Notes: a model not told the origin generated them from the letters alone. A stretch of DNA of 48,968 bases from Candidatus Tabaqchalia intestinavium (GCA_904420005.1 CAJFTT010000056.1:1-48968); one strand, 5' to 3'. Counted from the first letter of the stretch, positions 16,198 to 25,314 are shown. Program-made: numbers and translations.

Positions 16198-16641
16198 ATG
16201 CTTGGAGAAACCATCTGTCTGCTCCGCAGGCAAAGCGGCCTGTCGCAGGAGCAGCTTGCAGAGAAGCTCGGAGTATCACGGCAGGCCGTTTCCAAATGGG
16301 AAAGCGGCGCCGCCACCCCCGAGCTCGCGCACCTGTTGGCCCTGCGCGCCTGTTTCGGCGTACCGCTCGAGACGCTGCTCGGCGAAGCGCCGCCGCAGCG
16401 CCCGCCGGCCGGTCCGCCTTCTTCCCCCACATCCCGCGGCAAGCGCCGGCTGGGGTTCGCGCTCTGCCTTGGCGGCGCGCTCTGCCTGCTTGCGATCGGC
16501 CTTCTGCTCGTCGCCCGCCCGGCCGTCCTGGCGCCGGTCGATACCGCCTCCGCCGTCACACTCAACGGCACCGGGCTGCTGGCCGTGCTGTGCGTTTCCT
16601 GTGTGATCGCCGGCCTGTTTTTGCTGCTGCGGAAACGCTAG
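16198..16641 (+). CDS. XRE-family regulator with C-terminal membrane helices
   Basis: 147 residues from the ATG at 16198 with AAGGAGG upstream. Residues 1-60 form a Cro/CI helix-turn-helix (LSQEQLAEKLGVSRQAVSKWE is the classic recognition unit). A proline-rich linker (about 65-80) leads to two hydrophobic helices (about 85-105 and 122-142). This plan, HTH plus membrane anchor, is common in Firmicutes and suggests a membrane-bound regulator. The small membrane protein that follows may be its partner. Confidence 0.88.
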   Translation: MLGETICLLRRQSGLSQEQLAEKLGVSRQAVSKWESGAATPELAHLLALRACFGVPLETLLGEAPPQRPPAGPPSSPTSRGKRRLGFALCLGGALCLLAIGLLLVARPAVLAPVDTASAVTLNGTGLLAVLCVSCVIAGLFLLLRKR

Positions 16642-16802
16642 TCGTCCTCCACCCGCGCGGGCGAGTCTATCGGCTGCCATTCGCGCGGCGCGTTCATCTG
16701 CGTGTCCACCTGCGCGGCTGGGCGGAAGCAACGGCAATGTCGCGGATTCACGCCGGCCGGTCCGACGTTTCGTCCGGATTTTCTTACAGGGAGGGAATTT
16801 TT

Positions 16803-17072
16803 ATGTGTCGCCGGATATTTCGCCGCGTTTTCCTCGCGCTGGCCGTGCTCATCTCCGATGTCGGATGCGCCGTTGTGGCGTATCAATACAGCGCCCTGGT
16901 CCAATGCAGCCGGTTCGGATATTGCAGCGCGCCGCCCAGCGTCGCGTTGTGGTATGCCGTCCCCTTCGCGCTGGGCATCGGGCTGTGCATTCTCGCAGCA
17001 GGGCTGCTGGGGCGATCCTCCCGCAAGGGCGCGTCCTGCCCGGAGCCGGAAGCGCCGCCCCGGAACCCGTAA
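16803..17072 (+). CDS. Small two-helix membrane protein
   Basis: 89 residues from the ATG at 16803, preceded by GGGAGGG. Two hydrophobic helices (about 8-27 and 47-67) with a short Cys-containing loop between them (CSRFGYCSAPP) and a basic, proline-rich tail. The two loop cysteines could form a disulphide outside the cell. I do not recognise a family. It is 160 bases downstream of the XRE/membrane regulator in the same direction and may be its partner or target. Confidence 0.6.
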   Translation: MCRRIFRRVFLALAVLISDVGCAVVAYQYSALVQCSRFGYCSAPPSVALWYAVPFALGIGLCILAAGLLGRSSRKGASCPEPEAPPRNP

Positions 17073-17201
17073 GTCTGTGCATATGTCCGGCCGTCTCTCG
17101 CTGCGCGCGGCCGCCGGCCCTTCTGCAAGGCTTCAAAGGGGCACGTTACGCCCACAGCGCCCTCATTTCTGCCCGCCGCAGCCGGCGGGCAACGCAGGGA
17201 A

Positions 17202-17230
17202 TCGACAAAATCGGACTTCTGCGCTATAAT
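17202..17230 (+). promoter_or_regulatory. Promoter of the QueG-like gene
   Basis: TCGACA (17202-17207), 17 bp, TATAAT (17225-17230). The leader to the start at 17414 is about 175 bases; I see no known riboswitch in it. Confidence 0.6.
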
Positions 17231-17413
17231 AGATATATTGCTGTTCTGTGGCTATCTTCCCGCCGGGCCGAAGGAGGGACACGGCGCGAAAAAGGCACGC
17301 AGCGGCGCCATCCCGTGCAATGCGGCGGCCGCGCCTCTTCCCGGGCCGGTCGTGCCGCCGGCAGCCGCGTCCACAGCACAGAAACGTTTATTTTTCAGGA
17401 AAGGGGCTGCGCC

Positions 17414-18220
17414 ATGCGCGACATTGTAACACGGCTGTGCCGGGAAGCGGGACTGCCCGTCTTCGGGCTGCTGCGCTTTTCCGACGAATATCTGCTGCCC
17501 GGCGCGGGGCCGCGGCTTTTGCAGCGCCTGCCGTCGCCGGCGCGCGGCGTCATCCCTGTCGTGTTCCCGTATTTTGTGGGGGAATTTCCGCAGGCGAATG
17601 TATCCCGCTACGCGTATTCCAAAGATTATCACGGCATCTGCGGCGCGTATCTCGACCGGGCCTGCGCCGCGCTGCGCGCGGCGTTCCCCGGCGAGCAGTT
17701 CGTGCGGTTCGTCGATTCTTCCCCTCTGCGCGAGGTGCGGCTGGCCACCGCGGCGGGGCTGGGCGTCCTCGGGGACAACGGTCTGCTGCTGACCGAACGG
17801 TACGGCAGCTACGTTTTCCTCGGAGAAATCGTGACCTCCCTCGCGCTTGCGGGGGAAGCCGCCGCGCCGCGCGGCTGTCTGCACTGCGGCCGTTGCCGTG
17901 CCGCTTGTCCCGGGAGCGCCATCCGCGAGGACGGCATCGACCGCGCGCGCTGCGTCTCCCATATCAGCCAGAAAAAACAGGCTTTCACCCCGGAGGAGAA
18001 AGCGCTGTTTGACAAAGGGGCGCTCGTCTGGGGCTGCGACGTGTGCCAGACCTGCTGCCCGCTGAACGAACGCGCCGAAAAGACCATGCTGCCGGAATTT
18101 TACGAAGATGTCCGCCCTGTTCTTGAGGAGGCCGCGCTGGAGACCGACCTCTCTGAGCGCGCCTACGCCTGGCGCGGCAAAGACGTGCTGCGGCGCAACC
18201 TCTCCACCCATCGCAAATGA
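17414..18220 (+). CDS. Short epoxyqueuosine-reductase (QueG)-like iron-sulfur protein
   Basis: 268 residues from the ATG at 17414. The N-terminal domain carries SPLREVRLATAAGLGVLGDNGLL and RYGSYVFLGEIVT, the QueG core pattern around cobalamin. Then come two ferredoxin-like clusters, CLHCGRCRAACPGSAI and CDVCQTCCPLN. QueG reduces epoxyqueuosine to queuosine in tRNA with cobalamin and two 4Fe-4S clusters. This protein is about 100 residues shorter than typical QueG, lacks the C-terminal HEAT-like tRNA-binding part, and has GDN where GKN is usual. It may act on another substrate; no queuosine genes are adjacent. Confidence 0.75.
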   Translation: MRDIVTRLCREAGLPVFGLLRFSDEYLLPGAGPRLLQRLPSPARGVIPVVFPYFVGEFPQANVSRYAYSKDYHGICGAYLDRACAALRAAFPGEQFVRFVDSSPLREVRLATAAGLGVLGDNGLLLTERYGSYVFLGEIVTSLALAGEAAAPRGCLHCGRCRAACPGSAIREDGIDRARCVSHISQKKQAFTPEEKALFDKGALVWGCDVCQTCCPLNERAEKTMLPEFYEDVRPVLEEAALETDLSERAYAWRGKDVLRRNLSTHRK

Positions 18221-18235
18221 TCGCCTGTATTGCAG

Positions 18236-18281
18236 CCCCGGGACGCCGTTTCTTTCGCAGGAAACGGCGCCCGGTTTTTTT
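18236..18281 (+). terminator. Terminator of the QueG-like gene
   Basis: A stem of CCGGG plus CGCCGTTTC (to 18252) pairing with GAAACGGCG (18261-18269) and CCCGG, followed by seven T residues, 18 bases after the stop. Confidence 0.85.
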
Positions 18282-18560
18282 CTTTCCGACGTATCTTCTG
18301 CATTTTTTGCCCTTCCCCGCCGTCGACAGACAAAAACGATCCCGCACGGCAAAGCGGGCGGCGGGCGAAGGGCGGTTCCCATAAACACGGGAACCGCCTC
18401 CGCATTGGCCTTATCGAAGTATCCGCTTCGCCCCTGCCAGCGCCGCCGGTGCGCTGCAAAAGCCGCTGTTGCCTCCGCCGCCCGACACGCTTCCCTCGGC
18501 TGTCAAAAAGTTTCACAAAGAAATTTTCTCTGCAAACCCAAAGCTTATGTAAAATCGCCA

Positions 18561-18589
18561 TTGCTCTTTTTTAGTTTTTGATTTATAAT
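18561..18589 (+). promoter_or_regulatory. Promoter of the 18.7-kb lipoprotein gene
   Basis: TTGCTC (18561-18566), 17 bp, TATAAT (18584-18589), followed by an AT-only leader. Confidence 0.55.
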
Positions 18590-18676
18590 ATAAATAGAAA
18601 TTACATTTATTATCAATAATTTATTACAAAATATTACAAATTTTTATCAATAAATTACAAAATGTAATAATTTCAT
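18590..18676 (+). repeat. AT-rich leader with ATTACAAA/TATCAAT repeats
   Basis: Nearly GC-free in a GC-rich genome. The words ATTACAAA and TATCAAT recur: ATCAATAATTTATTACAAA, then ATTACAAAT, then ATCAATAAATTACAAA. The closing AATGTAATAA can pair partly with the TTATTAC-type words. It lies between promoter and start codon, so it is transcribed; it may act as an AT-rich translation enhancer or a protein-binding leader. Confidence 0.55.
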
Positions 18677-18712
18677 CTTGATACATCTACGGAATCGAAA
18701 GGAGGAAGCCCG

Positions 18713-19372
18713 ATGAAATCATTTTCGTTTCCCGTGCGCCGTGCGGTTTGTTTGTTCCTTGGAGGCAGTATGCTCATTCTGACTGCCTGTGGGCAACCGC
18801 GCACCCCTGCTTTTTCTGAATCCATGACAGAGCCTGCTTTTCTTTCATCCTCTCGCGCCGCGTCTGTCCCCGTTCTGCTCGATGTATTTCCCTTTCCGCT
18901 GGATCCGCAGACCCTTCTTGCACGGCTTCGGCAGGAGGGCATTGCCATCCAAAATGGCGATACTGCAATACCCACAATAGAAGCCGATGACGGCACTGTT
19001 TCCCTCCCCGGTTCTGCGGCGCTCGACGGCCGGCAGTATCAGTATGACGGCTCCTTCTTTTATCAAACAGCCCCCTTATTGTTCACTTATGACCGCAATG
19101 GGGCTGCGCGGGCTATCTATGTCCATTCCGACGGTTATCAATCCAGTCAGGGCATTCGTGTCGGAGACACCGAAGCGGAAATCGAACGGATCTGCGGCAC
19201 GCCGACATTCGTTTATAACAGCTATCCCTGCGACGGGATCTGCTATTATGACGGGGCGCTTTATTGGCTGTTTGCCTTTGAGGAAACACCAGAAAATTCT
19301 TCCGGTACCGCACAGCGCCATGTGGCCTGGTGGTCGGTCTCCCTCTATCCGGAAGACCAGAATGTCAATTAA
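18713..19372 (+). CDS. Lipoprotein of unknown function
   Basis: 219 residues; the start follows AAAGGAGG. A lipoprotein signal peptide ends in the lipobox LTAC (Cys26), so the protein is anchored outside the membrane. The mature part has a Pro/Ser-rich linker and then a globular domain. The segment GIRVGDTEAEIERICGTP (about 146-163) resembles the helix-turn motif of BamE/SmpA-like folds, in which a short motif precedes a two-strand sheet. I cannot name the family. It is followed by a terminator-like hairpin shared with the convergent gene. Confidence 0.75.
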   Translation: MKSFSFPVRRAVCLFLGGSMLILTACGQPRTPAFSESMTEPAFLSSSRAASVPVLLDVFPFPLDPQTLLARLRQEGIAIQNGDTAIPTIEADDGTVSLPGSAALDGRQYQYDGSFFYQTAPLLFTYDRNGAARAIYVHSDGYQSSQGIRVGDTEAEIERICGTPTFVYNSYPCDGICYYDGALYWLFAFEETPENSSGTAQRHVAWWSVSLYPEDQNVN

Positions 19373-19406
19373 CGATACGCTTTGAAAACACCTAATACAA
19401 TAATAC

Positions 19407-19447
19407 CGCCTCGAAAGATCCCCGTATTCACCGGATCTCTCGAGGCG
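19407..19447. terminator. Bidirectional hairpin between convergent lipoprotein genes
   Basis: A 15-bp stem with one mismatch (19407-19421 with 19433-19447), 35 bases after the lipoprotein stop. It has little T tract. The remaining sequence to 19794 contains no supportable gene. Confidence 0.55.
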
Positions 19448-19794
19448 ATATTGGATCTATCCCTCGCAAAAGCATGGTTGCCATATTTCATTACCAGAAG
19501 CCGCACACCATCCGCGGCAGCGCGTTCTCCTACGCGGCGCTAAGGATACGCTTCGCTGCTATCCGGCAGCGGGCGGTCCGCCCGCCTACAAAATTATGGT
19601 TGGTACCATCCTCCGCCAGGGCAGGCCCCGTCCATATCGAAGCATCGGACTGCCCGTCCGTCGCTGTTTCGTTCTTTTCTTCGTTTACCGCCAAGCGTTG
19701 CCGCCGTCCACTGTAAATCGCAGCTTGGAATTTACGCAGCGCGGCGGCCGTGCAGAGAAAAGCCTCCGCACGGCCGCCGCGTTTTTTCCGTGTC

Positions 19795-21594
19795 TTACGC
19801 CTGCTCCGCCGCGTCGCGATATTGCTGGATCGCGTCGTCAAAGCTGCTCTTCTGATACAGCGTCGGGCAGCAGCTGTTGTCCTGCTTGAGCTGCTCCCAC
19901 TCCGCCCACAGCCGGTCATAATCGGCGATGGCCTCCCGCATGGCGTCGCCCGTATCCTGTCCGGCAAGGGACTCTCTATACAGCACACCGATGGTGAACA
20001 TCCGCTCGAAGATGGAGAAAAGATAATAGCCGTACTGCGTCGTGACATGCATGTAATTCTTCATCTCCACCCCATCGTCAAAGCCTTCGACGATGGCGAG
20101 TATATCTTCCCACAGCTTGACCGATTTGCGCCGCTCCTCGAGCTTGGGGTAGCTGTCGCCGTCTTTGCCCGAATACATGACATTGACGACATTCTTGAAG
20201 CGGTTTGCGTCCACGTTATCGTCGCGCGTCCAGAGCATGTCGATGGTGGGCGCCTGGTTGGTGCCGCGCCCGAGCAACACCGCGCGGGCCGACAGGATGC
20301 ACAGATTATAGAAATTCTCCGCGTCCGTATCGTTCATGCCCAGCGCTTCGCGTGCATATTCGAGCACCAGCTCCTTATCGGTCCGGGTGGGATCCTGCGC
20401 CCATTTCTGCAGCACATACGCGTTGACGTCGCACCACAGCTCGCTGCCGTCGGGCACTTCGCTGCCATTGATATAAGGCCCGCCCCAGCCGCCGCCGCGC
20501 GACCACGTCCACACGCCGACCACTTTGCTGCCCTCGACGTTGATGACGTCGCGCAGGCTCTTTTTCTCGCCCTCTTCCATCTGCCACTCGTACTCTTCAA
20601 AGCCGTTGATCACGCCGTCGCCGATGTAATTGGGGAACGCGCCCTTGCCCTCATATTCGCGCGCGCACTGGATCTCGACGATCTGCTTATGCTTGCCGGA
20701 ATTGAGGCTCTGGTTGAATTCATAGTTGCGCCAGAAGTCGCCGCTGGTGTACTTGATGGCGAAATAGAGCTTGTCGTGCGGCTCGACCTGGTCGGAAATT
20801 TTGAGGTACCCCTCCTCGGTCTTCTGGAAATCATCGAAGCCCCAGGTGCGGTAAATCAGCTCCTTGTCCCGTTTGACGCACAGCTCTTCGCGCAGCAGGT
20901 TGATGAGCGTGAGATGATCCTTCGTGCGGTCGCCGCTGACGCCCGCCGGGTTATTGCCGAAATAATACGGCGCGCTGTTGCCCGGCTCCGAGCCGTAAAA
21001 CCCGCCGACATACGTCTCGCCCGTGCGCACGTAAATGCCGTCGATCTGCGGGAACTGCGTGAACATCGCTTCGAACATATACCGCAGCATCTCCTGCGTC
21101 TTTTCCTTCTGGATGTCGATCTTGCCGTTCGTGAGGATCTCGTCGCCATAAAGCGTCTTGACGCGCTCGGGGAAGACGATCATGTCCATCATGAAATAGA
21201 CCTTCTGCCCCGCCGCTTTCGCCGCGTCGTATTTCTCGGTCAGCTGGGCCTTTTTCTCTTGCACCCACTGCAGCTCGGTACTGCCGTCGGGCAGGATGTC
21301 GGGGTCGTAGTCCTTCCAGTCCAGGCCGAACTGGGCCGCGTCATAGAGAAAGAACACCTTGCCCGTCAGGCCCCGCTGGGTGAGAAAGGCCGGGTCATTG
21401 TAGGCCGAGTCGTAGGCCACCTTGCCGGGATTGTTATGCACCATGTCGGTGATGACATCCAGGCAATTTTCCGAACGGCTGACTGTCTGCGTGCTGCTCA
21501 CGTTATCATTCCCTTCCGTTGCGCTGCAGGCCGCGAGCTGCAGCAGGAGCGCTGCGGCCAGCAAGGTCGCCGTGAGTCGTTTCCATGGTTTCAT
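19795..21594 (-). CDS. Large lipoprotein, glycoside-hydrolase-like
   Basis: 599 residues; the ATG follows AAGGAGG. The signal peptide ends in lipobox LAAC (Cys23). The mature chain alternates strand and helix in TIM-barrel style: KVYFMMDMIVFP, IDGIYVRTGETY, ELIYRTWGFDDF, KQIVEIQCAREYEG and VVGVWTWSRGGGWGG. Glu and Asp residues at strand ends (GETY, EIQC, EYEW) are candidate catalytic or sugar-binding residues. The overall look is that of alpha-glucuronidase-type (GH67/GH115-like) barrels, but I cannot assign a family. It is probably an anchored enzyme acting on a plant or host glycan. It is monocistronic. Confidence 0.7.
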   Translation of the reverse strand: MKPWKRLTATLLAAALLLQLAACSATEGNDNVSSTQTVSRSENCLDVITDMVHNNPGKVAYDSAYNDPAFLTQRGLTGKVFFLYDAAQFGLDWKDYDPDILPDGSTELQWVQEKKAQLTEKYDAAKAAGQKVYFMMDMIVFPERVKTLYGDEILTNGKIDIQKEKTQEMLRYMFEAMFTQFPQIDGIYVRTGETYVGGFYGSEPGNSAPYYFGNNPAGVSGDRTKDHLTLINLLREELCVKRDKELIYRTWGFDDFQKTEEGYLKISDQVEPHDKLYFAIKYTSGDFWRNYEFNQSLNSGKHKQIVEIQCAREYEGKGAFPNYIGDGVINGFEEYEWQMEEGEKKSLRDVINVEGSKVVGVWTWSRGGGWGGPYINGSEVPDGSELWCDVNAYVLQKWAQDPTRTDKELVLEYAREALGMNDTDAENFYNLCILSARAVLLGRGTNQAPTIDMLWTRDDNVDANRFKNVVNVMYSGKDGDSYPKLEERRKSVKLWEDILAIVEGFDDGVEMKNYMHVTTQYGYYLFSIFERMFTIGVLYRESLAGQDTGDAMREAIADYDRLWAEWEQLKQDNSCCPTLYQKSSFDDAIQQYRDAAEQA

Positions 21595-21634
21595 CGGTCG
21601 CTTCCTCCTTACACATCGGCGGCGACAGCCGCCG

Positions 21635-22018
21635 TCATTTCCCCGGGTGGCTCCCGCAGCCGAAAGAAAAGCCCTCCAGGCTCAGCCGCGAGCCGAACTC
21701 CGACACGGCAAATCCCAGCGGCTCCATCACCGCCTGCGGAAACGCCGCGTAATTCACCACCTGCTTGACGCCGTTTTTGATCAGATAATCCAGCGTGGCG
21801 CGCAGGGTCAGATCGGAAAGCTGCCGATCCTGCACAATGTTATGGTCGGCAAACAGAATCTTGGCCGTATCTTCCTCCACCTTGAAAATACACGCCCCGA
21901 CATTGGCGCCGTTCTCCGTGACAAAATAGGCCTCGATCCCTTCGCCGCAGCGCATGCCGCGCTTGCTGCAGATTTCTTGCAGCATGAGCGGTTCCTCCAC
22001 CAGTCTGAGTGCCACCAT
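21635..22018 (-). CDS. Small GNAT-like protein
   Basis: 127 residues from the ATG at 22018, with AAAGGAG 11 bases upstream; an earlier in-frame start at 22066 has a worse site. It shows an acetyltransferase-like order: strand pair EAYFVTENGANVGACIFKVE, then TLRATLDYLIKNGVKQVV (helix after the acetyl-CoA loop), then the LGF of the C-terminal strand. The canonical RxxGxG/A loop is not clear (LSDLTLRAT), so activity is uncertain. It starts 66 bases after the upstream GNAT gene, in the same operon. Confidence 0.65.
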   Translation of the reverse strand: MVALRLVEEPLMLQEICSKRGMRCGEGIEAYFVTENGANVGACIFKVEEDTAKILFADHNIVQDRQLSDLTLRATLDYLIKNGVKQVVNYAAFPQAVMEPLGFAVSEFGSRLSLEGFSFGCGSHPGK

Positions 22019-22084
22019 CGGCCCGTCTGCTCCTTTCCTCTTTCGTCTTTTTGTCGTTTCCGCCATACGCCTTCCCGCGCCGCG

Positions 22085-22852
22085 TCAGCGGTTGCGCTCC
22101 TCGACCTCTCCGGCGGGGCGCGCCGTCAGCTCCACCCACGTGGGGAAAAAGCCGCAGCGCAGCGCGTTGCGCACGCTGGGCAGGTTGCTCCACGCCGCGC
22201 AATAAAACGGGATCTTTCCGCGCCGCAGCGTCTCCACCGCCAGCCGGCTCGTCAGCGCCGCCGCCACGCCGCGCCGGCGATAGGCCGGCAGCACATCCAC
22301 GCCGATCTGCCACATGCCGTCGCAATCCGCCGAGCAGCCCGCGAGCCCGATCAGCCGCGCCCCGTCGTAAGCGCCCACCGCCAGCACATCGAGCTGCCGG
22401 CGCTCAGCGCACAGGGCGTTGCTCCATTCGGGCGTATACAGCCCCTGGAACTCCGCCGGCGCAAGCAGGCGCAGCGTATAAGCGCAGCGGCGCGCCGTCA
22501 GAGCGGCCGGGTCCGGCAGGAAATACTCCGCCATGAAGCATACCTGCTGCCCCATGGGGCGCAGCGCAGCTTCGAGCACATGCAGGTGCGGCGTCTCGAA
22601 GCAATGCGCCGCCGGATAGCGCGCAAGATAGTCCCGCACGGCGGGCTCCGCCTCCTCGCTGACCGAGGCGACCAGATTGCCGCCATAGGAGACCAGATTG
22701 CAGAAAAACGGCAGGCGCAGATACCGCCGCGCGCGTGGGTCGGCCGCGGCGCGCACGATCACGTTCTCCGCCCGGCAGAAATCCTCCGCCCGGCAGCCAA
22801 GCTCCAGCGCCGACTGCGCCATCGCGGCATGCAGGATCTCTTCTTTCGTCAT
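22085..22852 (-). CDS. GNAT-family N-acetyltransferase
   Basis: 255 residues from the ATG at 22852 after GGGAGGAG. The C-terminal half contains the acetyl-CoA loop GVDVLPAYRRRGVAAALTSRLA and ends with NLPSVRNALRCGFFPTWVEL, the typical last helix and strand of GNAT. The N-terminal half is less conserved and may hold a second, degenerate domain. The substrate is unknown. It is first gene of a two-gene unit with another acetyltransferase-like protein. Confidence 0.85.
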   Translation of the reverse strand: MTKEEILHAAMAQSALELGCRAEDFCRAENVIVRAAADPRARRYLRLPFFCNLVSYGGNLVASVSEEAEPAVRDYLARYPAAHCFETPHLHVLEAALRPMGQQVCFMAEYFLPDPAALTARRCAYTLRLLAPAEFQGLYTPEWSNALCAERRQLDVLAVGAYDGARLIGLAGCSADCDGMWQIGVDVLPAYRRRGVAAALTSRLAVETLRRGKIPFYCAAWSNLPSVRNALRCGFFPTWVELTARPAGEVEERNR

Positions 22853-22971
22853 GGTGCTCCTCCCGGCTGAGCTCCGCGCGCCGTCCCGCCCTGCGGCGCG
22901 GCCGGCGGCCGATCTTTCTCCGCCCGGCGGGCCGCCGCGGCGAACCTGTATTTTCATTGATTTGTTTCATC

Positions 22972-23001
22972 ATTGTAACATACCATTTCACTTTTTGGCA
23001 A
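22972..23001 (-). promoter_or_regulatory. Promoter of the GNAT gene pair
   Basis: On the minus strand, TTGCCA (22996-23001), 18 bp, TACAAT (22972-22977) with a TG one base upstream of the -10. The remaining 23.0-23.3 kb contains no gene that I can support. Confidence 0.6.
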
Positions 23002-23327
23002 GAACATTATAAAGAAATTGCCTTCTCCCTTTTCTTTTTAACGGCAAATGCGTCCATTGCGGGACACAGATGGGCAATCTAACGTTTTTGCAGCAGCCCG
23101 CGCTCAATTGCCGGAACTTCCGGCCCCGGCCTTCCGCGCGGCATGCCCTGGGGAAAGCAAGCCGCGGCATTGCCCGCATGGAAACGCGAAAACAGGCCCG
23201 GCGACCGCCGCCGAGCCTGTCTGCTTGATCTGCCTATTTGAGCGCCGGCCGCCGACGCCAACTGGAGTTTCCCGAAACCCGCATTTTCCGCCTTGCCCAC
23301 GAGCTTTCCTACACCGCAGGCCGACGT

Positions 23328-24089
23328 TCACCGCGGGCGCTGCACAGGCGGCTCCGCCGGGCGGGTCGCGTCCCGCAGCACCAGCTGCACCTCCGCGCGG
23401 GTCAGGTCGCGCCATTTCCCCAGCTTGAGCCCGCCGAGCGCGAGATTGCCGATCGCGACGCGCTTGAGCCGCGCGACGGTGAGTCCCACCGCCTCGCACA
23501 TTTTCCGGATCTGGCGGTTGCGCCCCTCGAAGATCGTGATCTCCATCAGGCTGCGGTCGGCCTCGCGGGACAGCTCCTTGACCTGCGCGGGCGACGTCCT
23601 GCGCCCGTCGATGACGACGCCGCTCTCCAGCCGCTCGATCTGCTGCGGCGTCAGCTGCGGGCGCACCGAGGCGAAATACGTCTTGGCGATATGGCGGGAG
23701 GGATGCATGACGCAATTGGCGAATTCCCCGTCGTTGGTCAGCAGCAGCAGTCCCTCCGAGTCACGGTCGAGCCGCCCGACCGGATAGACACGCTCCCCGC
23801 AGTCGGCCACCAGATCCGCCACGCAGCGGCGTCCCTGCTCATCCTGCATCGTGGTGACAAAGCCGCGCGGTTTGTTGAGCATGATGTACCGCTTCTCCGG
23901 ACGGCGGCGCTGCTTGAGCTCCCGGCCCTCCACCGTCACGCGGTGCACGCCGGGAATGCAGGTATCGCCCAGCTTTGCCGTGCGGCCGTTGATCTTCACG
24001 AGCCCCGCGCGGATCATGTCCTCCGCGTGCCGGCGCGACGCGATGCCGCATTCGGAAATATATTTCTGCACCCGAATCGGTTTTTTCAA
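23328..24089 (-). CDS. rluB: 23S rRNA pseudouridine synthase, RluB/RsuA family
   Basis: 253 residues from a TTG at 24089. An S4 RNA-binding domain comes first (RVQKYISECGIASRRHAEDMIRAGLVKING) and then the catalytic domain with YPVGRLDRDSEGLLLLTNDG, whose Asp in RLD is the nucleophile. The C-terminal EGRNRQIRKMCEAVGL completes the family. In Firmicutes this enzyme modifies 23S rRNA (U2605 equivalent). It is the last gene of the scpAB-ytfJ-dacF operon, its normal location. Confidence 0.92.
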   Translation of the reverse strand: MKKPIRVQKYISECGIASRRHAEDMIRAGLVKINGRTAKLGDTCIPGVHRVTVEGRELKQRRRPEKRYIMLNKPRGFVTTMQDEQGRRCVADLVADCGERVYPVGRLDRDSEGLLLLTNDGEFANCVMHPSRHIAKTYFASVRPQLTPQQIERLESGVVIDGRRTSPAQVKELSREADRSLMEITIFEGRNRQIRKMCEAVGLTVARLKRVAIGNLALGGLKLGKWRDLTRAEVQLVLRDATRPAEPPVQRPR

Positions 24090-24141
24090 ATTTTCACTTC
24101 CCTTTCCCTGTGCGGGCGCCCCGGCGGGACGCCCCTTCGTC

Positions 24142-25314
24142 TCATTGATACATATATTGCAGATTCTGCCGCAGCAATTCAAACAGCGTCTGAAAGAAGC
24201 TCTGCGCCGCCGGAACCCGGTCCACCGTCTGCATGGCGATCATGTCGATCTCCTCAAACAGTTCGTCCCCCAGATAAACGCAGATTTTCCCCACCGCTTC
24301 CCCCTGCTGCACCGGCGCGTAGACAAACCGCGGCAGCACAACGCGCACCTGGAGATTCTCCGCGTCCTGCCGGCGCAGCGACGAGGAGAGAAAACCCGCA
24401 TTCTGCACGGACACCGTATCCGAAACGCCGCCCACCACGTTCAGGTCATAGCTGACGGTGTCGGAAACGATATCCATATACGTCACGTTTTTGAAGCCAT
24501 ATTCGATCAGCTGCCGGCTCTCCTCCCAGGAGTTCGAGCAGTTGAGCACCACGCACACCACGCCCGCCCCGTCGCGCTCGGCGGCAGAAACGAGGCAGCG
24601 CCCGGATTTCTTGACATAGCCGGTTTTGACGCCGATGCAGCCCTCCAGCGTGGTGAGCAGGGTATTGGAATTTTTCAGCGTGCGGTCGCGCTCGCCGCTC
24701 GCGGAATCGATGTAATGGATCTTGGCGGTGGGTGTGGAGACAATGTCGCAGAATACCGGATTCTTGAGCGCATAGGCCGCGAGCGTCGCGAGCTCCTGCG
24801 CCGTGGTGTAATGATCGTCGTCATACAGGCCGTGCGGATTGGCGTAGGACGTGTGCGTCAGACCCAGCTCCTTGGCCTTGTCGTTCATCATCTGCACGAA
24901 ATTCTCCATCGTGCCGCCGACGAAAGTGGCGATGACCTGCGCGGCGTCGTTGCCCGACACCATCATCAGTCCCCGCAGCATATCGTGCAGCGTCATGACG
25001 TCGCCCTCCTGCAGGCCCAGCGAGCTTCCCTCCACGCGGATCTCCTCCGCGCCGGCGGTCACCGGCTCCTCCAAGCGGCCCGATTCGATCGCCAGGATGC
25101 AGGTCATGATCTTGGTCGTGCTGGCCATCGGCAGCTCCTGCATCTGGTTCTTGCCGCAGATGATCCGTCCGGTCTCCAGCTCCAGCAGCGCATACGCTTT
25201 GGCGTACAGCTCCAACGGCGCTTCGGGCACTTCCTCCTCGGCCGCGGACGCGCGCGCGGGCAGAAACGCCAGCACCAGCGCCAGCGTCATGAACAGGCTC
25301 CACAATCTTTTCAC
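24142..25314 (-). CDS. dacF: D-alanyl-D-alanine carboxypeptidase (DacF-like PBP)
   Basis: 390 residues from the GTG at 25314 after GGAAGGTG. A signal peptide (about 1-25, LALVLAFLPARASA) precedes the S11 peptidase domain with SxxK (MASTTKIMT), SGN (VSGNDAAQV) and KTG (GVKTGYVKKSG) all intact, then a C-terminal PBP5-type beta domain and a terminal helix (LFELLRQNLQYMYQ) that probably rests on the membrane. It trims pentapeptides of peptidoglycan; DacF relatives act in spore cortex formation. It lies between ytfJ and rluB. Confidence 0.92.
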   Translation of the reverse strand: MKRLWSLFMTLALVLAFLPARASAAEEEVPEAPLELYAKAYALLELETGRIICGKNQMQELPMASTTKIMTCILAIESGRLEEPVTAGAEEIRVEGSSLGLQEGDVMTLHDMLRGLMMVSGNDAAQVIATFVGGTMENFVQMMNDKAKELGLTHTSYANPHGLYDDDHYTTAQELATLAAYALKNPVFCDIVSTPTAKIHYIDSASGERDRTLKNSNTLLTTLEGCIGVKTGYVKKSGRCLVSAAERDGAGVVCVVLNCSNSWEESRQLIEYGFKNVTYMDIVSDTVSYDLNVVGGVSDTVSVQNAGFLSSSLRRQDAENLQVRVVLPRFVYAPVQQGEAVGKICVYLGDELFEEIDMIAMQTVDRVPAAQSFFQTLFELLRQNLQYMYQ

